The translations under genes were made by a program, and so were the position numbers. This document shows positions 1 to 7,840 of a stretch of DNA of 57,998 bases, piece after piece. Positions within the stretch are counted from its first letter, which is position 1, and every line of letters starts with the position of its first letter. This DNA comes from CBDUQN01 sp965369375 (GTDB lineage: Bacteria; Krumholzibacteriota; Krumholzibacteriia; Krumholzibacteriales; Krumholzibacteriaceae), in contig CBDUQN010000010.1 of NCBI GenBank assembly GCA_965369375.1, positions 1 to 57,998 on the forward strand, given 5' to 3'. The notes under the pieces were generated by a model. It was given only the letters and a program-made list of their open reading frames with translations. It did no database searches and was not told where the DNA came from.

Positions 1-214
1 GTGAATCGAAGAAAACAAGTCTATCCATCGGTTTCGTCATAGAGAATGAGAGAGTCAGTGCAACAAGAAATTCATGAGGCAATTCAGACAGAGAGAATGA
101 GTTGATCGGCGAATAGAAATCCATGCATCAGTTTCGCCGCGGGACATAAACTAGCCCGCCAGATAATATTCATGCATCGTCATTATCGCTAGAATGTAAT
201 GGGAATTATATCAA
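1..214. other. 3' flank of ftsY, no gene seen
   Basis: No reading frame with coding character and no clear terminator hairpin is visible. The stretch is AT-richer than its neighbours. A 10 bp direct repeat (agagaatgag) sits at 41-50 and 92-101. A 13 bp imperfect repeat (catcggtttcgtc / catcagtttcgcc) sits at 26-38 and 126-138, exactly 100 bp apart. These may be chance. Confidence 0.4.
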
Positions 215-1123
215 TTACCGTGCTGTCTTTTCCCCCACGAGGGCTTCGACGAAGAGACGGTGATCGAACGGCTCGAGATCATCGATCCCTTCACCAACGC
301 CGACAAAAAGCACGGGTATCCCGAGTTTCATCTGTATAGGAATCACGACGCCGCCCTTAGCCGTGCTGTCCAGTTTGGTGAGAACGAGCCCGGTAACGGG
401 CAGCGGCCCGACAAAGGCTTCCGCCTGACGAAGACTGTTCTGTCCGGTGTTGGCATCGAGAACGAGCCAGGCTTCGAGCGCCGTTTGTTCCATTCGTTTC
501 GTCAGAACCCGGAAGATCTTTCCGAGCTCCTCCATGAGGTTCTTTTTTGTGTGGAGACGTCCCGCCGTGTCGATTATGACGACATCCATTTCGCGGGCGA
601 TAGCCGATTGAACCGCGTCAAAGGCAACGGCTGCCGGATCCGCCCCCATCATCTGCTTTATGACCGCCACGCCGGCGCGATCGGCCCAGATTTCGAGCTG
701 ATCTATCGCGGCGGCTCTGAACGTATCGCACGCCGCGAGAAGCACCTTCTTGCCCTCACTCTTGAAACGGTGTGCAAGTTTGCCGATCGTTGACGTCTTT
801 CCGACACCATTTACGCCGATAACTACGATCACCCGGGGATATCCCTGAGGAAGCTCCAGTGCAGGAATCTCGTCGATGATCGTGAGCAGCTCGCCGGCAA
901 TAATCTTCAGGCTTTCGCCCGTATCTCTTCCTCTCATCCCCTCCAGTTCATTCAGCCGCTCGAGGATGCGGTCGGTCGCGTCGACACCGAGGTCAGCCGA
1001 GAGGAGCACCGATTCGACTTCCTCTACCACATCGGTACCGAACGATTTCGAAGAAAAAATGCTTTGGAGAGACCCTTTGAGACGCTCTTTTGTCTTGTTG
1101 AGTCCATTTATCAGTCCGCGCAC
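215..1123 (-). CDS. ftsY: SRP receptor GTPase FtsY
   Basis: Membrane-associated SRP receptor GTPase that docks SRP-ribosome complexes so that nascent membrane proteins reach the Sec translocon. The NG domain is complete: P-loop GVNGVGKT at residues 103-110, DTAGR at 185-189, TKLD at 249-252 and a closing GVGEG near 278. Residues 1-90 form the helical N domain. There is no acidic A domain, so at 302 aa this is a short form. The start is GTG, preceded by GGAGG. Only 21 bp separate it from the smc stop, so it closes the selA-SPOR-smc-ftsY run. An SRP RNA lies 37 kb away in the window; ffh is not here. Confidence 0.97.
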   Translation of the reverse strand: MRGLINGLNKTKERLKGSLQSIFSSKSFGTDVVEEVESVLLSADLGVDATDRILERLNELEGMRGRDTGESLKIIAGELLTIIDEIPALELPQGYPRVIVVIGVNGVGKTSTIGKLAHRFKSEGKKVLLAACDTFRAAAIDQLEIWADRAGVAVIKQMMGADPAAVAFDAVQSAIAREMDVVIIDTAGRLHTKKNLMEELGKIFRVLTKRMEQTALEAWLVLDANTGQNSLRQAEAFVGPLPVTGLVLTKLDSTAKGGVVIPIQMKLGIPVLFVGVGEGIDDLEPFDHRLFVEALVGEKTAR

Positions 1124-1144
1124 GATCCTCCCTACGCTACTTTC

Positions 1145-4100
1145 CTAGTTTGTCGAGACGGGGGATTCCACGAGCGCCTTGCCAACAGGTCTGTGGCTAT
1201 CCAGCACCCTCTCTATATCCATAAGATCGACGGAAACGAGACTCGAAACACCCTTCTCCTCCATGGTCACCCCATAGAGCATATCGGCAACTTCCATCGT
1301 TTTCTTGTTATGCGTTATGATAATAAACTGCGTGTCTTCCTGAAACCGCTTGAGCATCCGGACGAAACGCTGGATATTGGCATCATCGAGCGGTGCATCG
1401 ATCTCGTCGAGAATGCAGAAGGGGCTCGGCTTCGCTTTGTACAAAGCGAAGAGCAAAGCGAGCGCGGTGAGAGCGCGCTCACCGCCCGAGAGCAGCTCGA
1501 TGCTCTGGAATCGCTTGCCCTTCGGTCGCGCCGATATGATAATATCCGCTTCGAGGGGATCGGTTCCTTCGCTCAAGGACAAGCTCGCTTCCCCCCCCTC
1601 GAAGAGCACGTGGAACGTCTCGGCAAAGTTTCCTCGAACGATCTCGAATGTGTCGACAAATCGTTTTCTCGCTCTCGTATTGATCTTTCTGATGGCTTCT
1701 CGCAGCTCGTCACGCGCACTGATCAGGTCTTCTTTCTGCCCGATCAAAAAGTCGAGCCGGGTTTTCTTTTCTTCGTATTCCTCCACCGCGGCGAGATTGA
1801 CGGCGCCGAGGCTCTCGAGTATTCTCTTTTCTTTCTCGAGCATATCCGCGGTGACGTTCTCCTCGTCTTCACCGAGCGGCTTCTCCTCCCCTTCTAAATA
1901 GCAGCTCAAATCCTCGTTGTTAACCTCTCGCGCCCGATCAACAAAATCTTTCATTCTTGTCTCGATAGACGATAGAACTACCCGGAGCTCGTTTTCCCTG
2001 GCAATGATCTGCTCGCGCTCTTGCTGCTTGGCCTTGAGCTCCTTCTCCATCCTATTAATCTCGGCTCTCTTCTCTTCGAGTGTGCCGAGGAGCTCTTCGA
2101 TACCGCTCTGATACGACTTCTCATGCTCGATGAGATCGTGAACGATACTCCTTTCACTCTCGATTGTGGTTTTCAATTGATCGATCTCTTCTCGCGAAGA
2201 TTTTATTTCCATCTCACGCTGATCGATCAGATCCTCGAACTGCTTCTTCATCTCTTCTTGCCCGCGTATCTCCTCGTTTTTCTTGTCGAGCAAACCCTTG
2301 AGTGAAGCTATCTCGATCTTACGCTCAGTGAGATCTGCATCGAGCCTGCTCAGCTCCTGCTGTACCGATGTGAGCTCCTGTTCCAGCGTTGCGCTCTGCG
2401 ATGCTTCATCCCCCTCAACCTGAATCTCTAGTGCGAGTCTCATCTCTTCGAGCTTGGAAAGAATATCTGCGCGGGAGCTTTCGATCTCCTCGAGCGACTT
2501 GAGCAGCAGCGAACATTTTTCCTTGCTCGTGACATGGTTCGTCTCGGCAACCGTCCATCCCTCGCTCTTCACCGTGATTTCATGCCTGATTCCCGACAGC
2601 TCGGAATCGAGCTCCGCCGCGCGCCCGCGAAGGACATCCCGCTCCTCTCTATTTGCAAAGCACACATCCGAAAGACCGGAAATCTCCTCGTCGAGATGTG
2701 TGAGGGCCTCATCCATCTTGGCGATCTCCTCCGAACGTGCAAGCAGAGAGACTTCATCATCCGACGCGCCCGAGAAATAAATCCCCTTTTCCTTCGATAT
2801 ATAGATGCCGGAAAGCGTCACGGCGCCGAATCCGTTACCCTTATTCGAGGCGGTGAATTCCAGGGCGTTCTCCGGGGTATCGAACAGGCATACATTCCCG
2901 AGAAGACTCTCGATAAGCGCCTTTTGTCTCTCATCGACCGAAACGAGCGAGCTCATTTTTCCGAGATACCCGGGATATTCATCGATTGCCTTAGCCGCCT
3001 GATTGGATCCGCTGTCTTCGACGAACAATCGAACCTTTCCGAGATTCTTGCTGGCGAGTTCAGTCACGAGCCCGACGGCATCCGTGTAACTCTCCACGAT
3101 GATCCCGTCGAGCATTCCTCCGAGAACCGCTTCGAGCGATGGGCGATACTGCTCGTCCACCTTGAGAAGCTCAGCGAGGGGGCCCTTTACGCAGCGCTCC
3201 CCCTTGCCAAGGATGTAGCGCGCGCCTCCCGGATACCCTTCGAAGCTCTCTTTCATTCGCGTGTACAGATCATACCTGCTCTTCAGCCGGGCATGCGCTG
3301 TTCTCTGCTCCGCGAGAGCATGTTCGCTTTCCGAGAGCTTTCTTTCGACATCCGCTATGGAGGAAATCACATTTTCACGTTCATGCTCCCTGCTCTCGAG
3401 ATCGGATCGCTTCCTGTCCAATTCCTCTTTGCTTTCCTTCTTTTCGGCCGCATACCTGCCCGTTTCCCGTTCCTGATCCATGATCCGGTCCCTCATCTCC
3501 GAAATCCTCGAATCGAGCTGCGATAGCCTCGATTCGTAATGTTCGAGGCTGTTCTTCGCTCTCGCCTGATCCTGAATGAAATCGAGTTGTGTCTGCTTGC
3601 AGACGATAAGCCTCTCCTTGATCCTTTCCATACGTTCGCTGATCTCTTTATATTCGTCTGTCAATCCGTCGATCGCTTCCTGCTTGCGATCGATCTGTGC
3701 AGCTGTTTCCCCGCGTTCGGCCGCAGCCATCTCGATCTTGGCGTTACTCGATCCCAACCGCTTTGCAGCATTATCGATCTCCTCCCCCGCGCGCTCGATC
3801 CTCCGTTCGGCCTGGTGCTGCCGCTCGGTAAACTGAATAACCTGTTCCTCGGAAACTTGAATCTTCTTTCGCACCTCGTACCGCATGTTCTGGAGTTCCG
3901 TGTTCCGTTTCTCGAGTTCAACGAGGCGGAGCTTCTCTTCGTCGACGAGTCTGAATGTACCATCGAGCGATTCGTGTTCCTTGCCTGAAAACGCCACCGC
4001 CTCGGCGAGTGTCGATTCATAACCACGCCGCTCTTCTAGCAAGGAGGAGAGTTGTTTTCTCAACTGCACGAGCTCCCACAAGCGTATTCGTTCCTGGATC

Positions 4101-4750
4101 GTCTTGTAACGCTTTGCTTTTCCCATCTGGTACTTGAGCGATCGGACTTGCTTCCCGAGCTCCTCCATGATGTCGTCGAGGCGCAAGAGATCGGCTTCGG
4201 TAAGCTCCAGCTTCCGTCGCGCCTCCTCACACCTCATTCGGTACTTGACGATGCCTGCAGCCTCCTCGAACATGTACCGGCGCTCACCATGCGCGTCGTT
4301 GAGAACGTACTCTATCATATCCTGTTCTATAACGGAGTACGAGTGGCTTCCCGATCCCGTATCGGCAAAGAGATCCTTTATATCCTTCAATCTGCATGGT
4401 GATTTGTTGATGAAATACTCGCTGATCCCGGAGCGGTACACCTTCCTCGTTATCGTAATCTCGGAGTAATCCAGCGGGAAGAGCCCCCGTTCGTTGTCGA
4501 GCGTGAGATTCACAACGGCGGAGCCCAACTGCTTGTAAGTCTGCGTACCGTTGAAGATCACACTTTCCATCTTGACGCCGCGAAGTTGACGAGCGGACTG
4601 CTCCCCGAGTACCCAGCGCACGGCATCAACGATGTTCGTCTTTCCGCAGCCATTAGGCCCGAGTATTGCCGTGATTCCTCTCCTGAAATTCAATGTGATG
4701 GGAGACATGAACGATTTGAAACCGATCAGCTCGAGTTTAGATAGGCTCAC
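1145..4750 (-). CDS. smc: Chromosome segregation ATPase SMC
   Basis: Structural-maintenance-of-chromosomes ATPase that compacts and segregates DNA together with ScpA/ScpB, neither of which is in the window. The 1201 aa length is normal for the family. The N-terminal head carries Walker A GPNGCGKTN at residues 31-39 and the typical LRG...VIFNG segment. Two long coiled coils flank a hinge at about residues 505-670. The C-terminal head has the ABC signature LSGGERAL near 1087 and Walker B FCILDEID near 1112. The start is GTG, preceded by GGAGGG at suitable spacing. It lies 39 bp downstream of the SPOR-protein stop and is transcribed ahead of ftsY. Confidence 0.97.
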   Translation of the reverse strand: MSLSKLELIGFKSFMSPITLNFRRGITAILGPNGCGKTNIVDAVRWVLGEQSARQLRGVKMESVIFNGTQTYKQLGSAVVNLTLDNERGLFPLDYSEITITRKVYRSGISEYFINKSPCRLKDIKDLFADTGSGSHSYSVIEQDMIEYVLNDAHGERRYMFEEAAGIVKYRMRCEEARRKLELTEADLLRLDDIMEELGKQVRSLKYQMGKAKRYKTIQERIRLWELVQLRKQLSSLLEERRGYESTLAEAVAFSGKEHESLDGTFRLVDEEKLRLVELEKRNTELQNMRYEVRKKIQVSEEQVIQFTERQHQAERRIERAGEEIDNAAKRLGSSNAKIEMAAAERGETAAQIDRKQEAIDGLTDEYKEISERMERIKERLIVCKQTQLDFIQDQARAKNSLEHYESRLSQLDSRISEMRDRIMDQERETGRYAAEKKESKEELDRKRSDLESREHERENVISSIADVERKLSESEHALAEQRTAHARLKSRYDLYTRMKESFEGYPGGARYILGKGERCVKGPLAELLKVDEQYRPSLEAVLGGMLDGIIVESYTDAVGLVTELASKNLGKVRLFVEDSGSNQAAKAIDEYPGYLGKMSSLVSVDERQKALIESLLGNVCLFDTPENALEFTASNKGNGFGAVTLSGIYISKEKGIYFSGASDDEVSLLARSEEIAKMDEALTHLDEEISGLSDVCFANREERDVLRGRAAELDSELSGIRHEITVKSEGWTVAETNHVTSKEKCSLLLKSLEEIESSRADILSKLEEMRLALEIQVEGDEASQSATLEQELTSVQQELSRLDADLTERKIEIASLKGLLDKKNEEIRGQEEMKKQFEDLIDQREMEIKSSREEIDQLKTTIESERSIVHDLIEHEKSYQSGIEELLGTLEEKRAEINRMEKELKAKQQEREQIIARENELRVVLSSIETRMKDFVDRAREVNNEDLSCYLEGEEKPLGEDEENVTADMLEKEKRILESLGAVNLAAVEEYEEKKTRLDFLIGQKEDLISARDELREAIRKINTRARKRFVDTFEIVRGNFAETFHVLFEGGEASLSLSEGTDPLEADIIISARPKGKRFQSIELLSGGERALTALALLFALYKAKPSPFCILDEIDAPLDDANIQRFVRMLKRFQEDTQFIIITHNKKTMEVADMLYGVTMEEKGVSSLVSVDLMDIERVLDSHRPVGKALVESPVSTN

Positions 4751-4789
4751 CTGGTTTTCCCTCCATGTCGAAATACATGCAAATTACGG

Positions 4790-6232
4790 TTAATCCCTTT
4801 TCATCTTAATAATACGTGAATGAACACTGCGATTGAGCGGCCGAAGCTCACCGACCAAGACTCCCGCTTCTTCCTGTGTCTCGAACTCCCCCACGAGAAC
4901 GCGGAACCAGGTCTCGCCGCGTACCTCGAGCTCGACGATACTCGGATCGAATCCTTTGCTTTTAAGGAATTCGACTTCGCTCTTCGCCCGCGCAATATAC
5001 CTGAACGAAGACACATGAATCGTGAAATATTCCTTGAGAAGCGGCTTTTGCGATTCCTGCCCGGATGCTGCTATATCCCCTCCTTCTGCAGAAGGGGGTT
5101 GACCCGTTGCGTCAGGGGGTTTATCGACAACTGCACCCGTTCCCGTTTCGCCGCCGGTCACTGTCTCATCCGATTCCCGCTCCGCAGGTCTGTCTTCGCT
5201 CGCCTCCCTCACATCCCGCTGCTTCTGCACGAGCTCCATCAGCTGCTGGGTGGATTCCTTCTCCCGTATCGTTCTATTGATGAGAATCCACCAGATGATA
5301 AATACAACCAGTATAATTGCCGCGGCTATCGTAATTATGCGGGGAAGATTTAACGATCGTCCCTGTTGCTCGGCATGCGAATCGATTTCCTCCGTTTTTT
5401 CGATTGCAGCGATCACGGGCTTATCTTGCATCGTCAATTCGATTTCCTCGCCGGGAACTTCCCGAGGCGAGGTAATCGATTCGGCCGGTTTATCTTCATC
5501 GATAAACGAGTGCTCCTTTTTGGCGCAGAAACAGACGAGATCGACCGGAGGCACCTTCGGTCCGAGGCGCTTGAGCGTTCGCTGGAGCTCGCCCTCCCCC
5601 ATCTCTTCGATCTGACATGAGAGGAGAATGCCGTCGACGAGCGTGCTGAGCGGATTGATCTCGTCTCTCTCGACGTACAGCGTCGAACAATAGATTACAA
5701 CATCCCTTCCCCTGCTCAAGAAATTCTTCGCCTTATCGAATTCCTTCAGCGCAAATGGAAGAGCCTTGGAAACGGGGAAGGAACCGGGACCGGTTACGCC
5801 GACATCGTAGATTCCGATTGAACGTGAGATGGACTTAATGGAGCTTCCATACAGCAGGAGATCGAGAAAACCGAGCTCGTCCACATGTTCGACCAGGCCG
5901 CTTAAACCGGGATGAAGAAAATCACAATCGACAATGAGAACATTCTTCCCGTGTTTTGCGAGGAGATGAGCGACTTGGAGGACGCTATAATCGCGCGCGA
6001 TCCTGTTCTCCGTTATCGAGAGCGCAAGCAGCGAAAGCCCACTGCCCTCCCCTATCCTAGATTCCAGCTTGGATACGACATCTTTGAAGTGATCAAGTTC
6101 ACGCGCCGACGAGAAGTCACCTGAATCCATAAAGCCGGCGATTGCCGCCCCATCGAGAAAAATCGTGTAGCCCCCCTCGACGGCGTCACACGTTTGCTTC
6201 CCACCCATGCTTCCCTGTTCCTCATCGACCAT
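4790..6232 (-). CDS. Membrane protein: degenerate ParA/BY-kinase-like domain plus SPOR domain
   Basis: About 480 aa in three parts. Residues 40-250 resemble a CpsD/MinD-type P-loop ATPase. They keep the Walker A'-like IVDCDFLHPGL and a following GFLDLLLYG segment. Where a Walker A loop should be there is only ITENRIARDY, and Walker B reads VVIYCST without its aspartate, so ATP binding is unlikely. One transmembrane helix (about 297-317) follows, then an acidic low-complexity linker, then a C-terminal SPOR domain (about 405-478) of the kind that binds denuded septal peptidoglycan. The topology should be cytoplasmic pseudo-ATPase and periplasmic SPOR. An upstream GTG overlaps the selA stop, but the ATG at 6232 sits about 10 nt after AGGGAGG and is preferred. 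The specific function is unknown. Confidence 0.8.
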   Translation of the reverse strand: MVDEEQGSMGGKQTCDAVEGGYTIFLDGAAIAGFMDSGDFSSARELDHFKDVVSKLESRIGEGSGLSLLALSITENRIARDYSVLQVAHLLAKHGKNVLIVDCDFLHPGLSGLVEHVDELGFLDLLLYGSSIKSISRSIGIYDVGVTGPGSFPVSKALPFALKEFDKAKNFLSRGRDVVIYCSTLYVERDEINPLSTLVDGILLSCQIEEMGEGELQRTLKRLGPKVPPVDLVCFCAKKEHSFIDEDKPAESITSPREVPGEEIELTMQDKPVIAAIEKTEEIDSHAEQQGRSLNLPRIITIAAAIILVVFIIWWILINRTIREKESTQQLMELVQKQRDVREASEDRPAERESDETVTGGETGTGAVVDKPPDATGQPPSAEGGDIAASGQESQKPLLKEYFTIHVSSFRYIARAKSEVEFLKSKGFDPSIVELEVRGETWFRVLVGEFETQEEAGVLVGELRPLNRSVHSRIIKMKRD

Positions 6233-6237
6233 ACGAA

Positions 6238-7653
6238 TCACTCCCTCCCTCTGACATCCTTGATCGCTTGCGAAAGAAGACCGGTCAGAACCTGTTCATC
6301 GTCTCTTGCAACCGTCCGAAGATCGATGAAGATCGAGTTTCCCTTCACACGAACAATGACCGGAGGATCGGTCGTTCTCAGCAACCTCGCCAGTTTCTCG
6401 GCAAAACCCGCCGCCAACTCGATCTCCACGAGCGCCGTCTCGAGCGGCGTAATCGGGAAGCTCCCCCCGCCGATCGCCGACGTACCCCCGACGACTCCAA
6501 TGGCGCCATAATCCCCCGGGGACGCACGTAGCCTCGTCACGAGTTGCTCGGCTCTGCTTTTTATAGTTTCCATTTTCATAGTTATCATCCCGAGGGCCGG
6601 AATGCTATCGAATTCGCCCTTCCAGTACTGGATCAGGACACGCTCGAGACCGGCCAATGTCAGCTTGTCTATGCGAAGGGCCCGCGACAGGTGATTTGTG
6701 CGCATCCTCGATATCAGATCGGCCGCTCCGGCCATGATGCCCCCCTGCGTGGCGCCGAGCACCTTGTCCGCACTGAAGCTGATCAGATCCACCCCGCAAT
6801 CGAGGATCTTCTCGATCGACTCCTCGCCTTCAATGCCATCGAGATGCAGGGGGTAGAGGGCCCCGTTCCCCTGATCGTATATCGTGGGAACATCCTTGGC
6901 CTTGCCCAGCTCGGCGAGCTCTCCGAGGGAGACCTCGTTCGTATAGCCGACGATCTTGTAGTTGCTCGTATGAACCTTGAGCAGCAGTGTAGCTCCCTCA
7001 GCAATCGCCTGTTCGTAATCATTGTAATGCGTCCTGTTCGTCGTTCCCACTTCGATCACACGTCCCGCAGCCTTGGCGAGAATTTCCGGCAAACGGAAGC
7101 TGCCGCCGATCTCGACGAGCTCGCCCCGTGAAATCGCAACGGCGCCGTCACCGGCGAAAGTATCGACAGCGAGCAAAACCGCAGCGGCATTATTATTCAC
7201 TACGAGTGCATCTTCCGCACCGGTGACAAGCGAGATCAGACGGCGCACCCTTCTGCTTCGGTCAACCCGCTCACCACTTGCCACATCCATCTCGAGATCA
7301 ACGTAACCCGATGCCGCCGATGCTATGGCAGCGCTCGCTTCATCACCGAGAACGGCACGCCCGAGATTCGTGTGCAGCACAACTCCCGTCGCGTTGATAA
7401 CCGTGCACATGCTGCGTGTGGAAATATTTTCGATCTCACCGGCGACATCCTCGGAAATCGCCCTGTAAAGACTATCCTCGTTCTCGCCGAGGAGTTCACC
7501 GTTTCGGATCCGATCCCGGTAGGAGGAAATCGTATCACGGATGATTCGTGTGATACCCCTTTTCGACAGCAGCGACGATGCATGGGTGATACCCTCCATT
7601 TCGAGCACCCGCTCGACCGAGGGTAACTTCTTTAATGACGATTGGATATCCAT
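6238..7653 (-). CDS. selA: L-seryl-tRNA(Sec) selenium transferase SelA
   Basis: PLP enzyme that converts Ser-tRNA(Sec) to Sec-tRNA(Sec) using selenophosphate. The 471 aa length is standard. Family landmarks are INATGVVLHTNLGRA at 86-100, VNNNAAAVLL near 152, KVHTSNYKIVGYT near 226 and the PLP lysine at K297. The motif around that lysine reads SFSADK, where the usual form is SGDK, and the next segment is ATQGG where PQAG is common. The fold and lysine are intact, so I call it functional, with a small doubt. Its stop overlaps the upstream GTG of the SPOR gene. No tRNA-Sec, selB or selD is in the window. Confidence 0.93.
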   Translation of the reverse strand: MDIQSSLKKLPSVERVLEMEGITHASSLLSKRGITRIIRDTISSYRDRIRNGELLGENEDSLYRAISEDVAGEIENISTRSMCTVINATGVVLHTNLGRAVLGDEASAAIASAASGYVDLEMDVASGERVDRSRRVRRLISLVTGAEDALVVNNNAAAVLLAVDTFAGDGAVAISRGELVEIGGSFRLPEILAKAAGRVIEVGTTNRTHYNDYEQAIAEGATLLLKVHTSNYKIVGYTNEVSLGELAELGKAKDVPTIYDQGNGALYPLHLDGIEGEESIEKILDCGVDLISFSADKVLGATQGGIMAGAADLISRMRTNHLSRALRIDKLTLAGLERVLIQYWKGEFDSIPALGMITMKMETIKSRAEQLVTRLRASPGDYGAIGVVGGTSAIGGGSFPITPLETALVEIELAAGFAEKLARLLRTTDPPVIVRVKGNSIFIDLRTVARDDEQVLTGLLSQAIKDVRGRE

Positions 7654-7688
7654 TCCTCTTCCATTTCTGGTTCAATGAAACCTGCCAT

Positions 7689-7717
7689 CTTCTACCATAT
7701 GTAGTGGATGGCGTCAA
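7689..7717 (-). promoter_or_regulatory. Candidate sigma-70 promoter for selA
   Basis: On the minus strand, TTGACG (7717-7712) is followed after 17 bp by TAGAAG (7694-7689), about 35 bp upstream of the selA start. The -35 matches other candidate promoters in the window; the -10 is weak. Confidence 0.45.
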
Positions 7718-7769
7718 CTATTTTCACAATATATAGTTCTTCTTTCAGCCCACCTCATAAATTTGGTAC

Positions 7770-7798
7770 TTGATGAGCATGTGGGCTTCTGGTAAAGA
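7770..7798 (+). promoter_or_regulatory. Candidate promoter for the amidase gene, with overlapping inverted repeat
   Basis: TTGATG (7770-7775) and TAAAGA (7793-7798) are 17 bp apart, and the coding start follows 43 bp later. Arms GCCCACcTCAT and ATGAGcatGTGGGC form an imperfect inverted repeat straddling the -35 box. This could be an operator or only a stem. Confidence 0.35.
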
Positions 7799-7840
7799 GT
7801 GTAATAGTCATCGATCGCTTCCTCTGAAAGGAGCCACGCT

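Noticed and set aside
2534..3526. 330-codon open frame antisense to smc, and a similar 277-codon one at 1064-1897
   Set aside because: Both follow from the codon bias of the coiled-coil gene opposite, lack domain-like features and overlap a certain gene.
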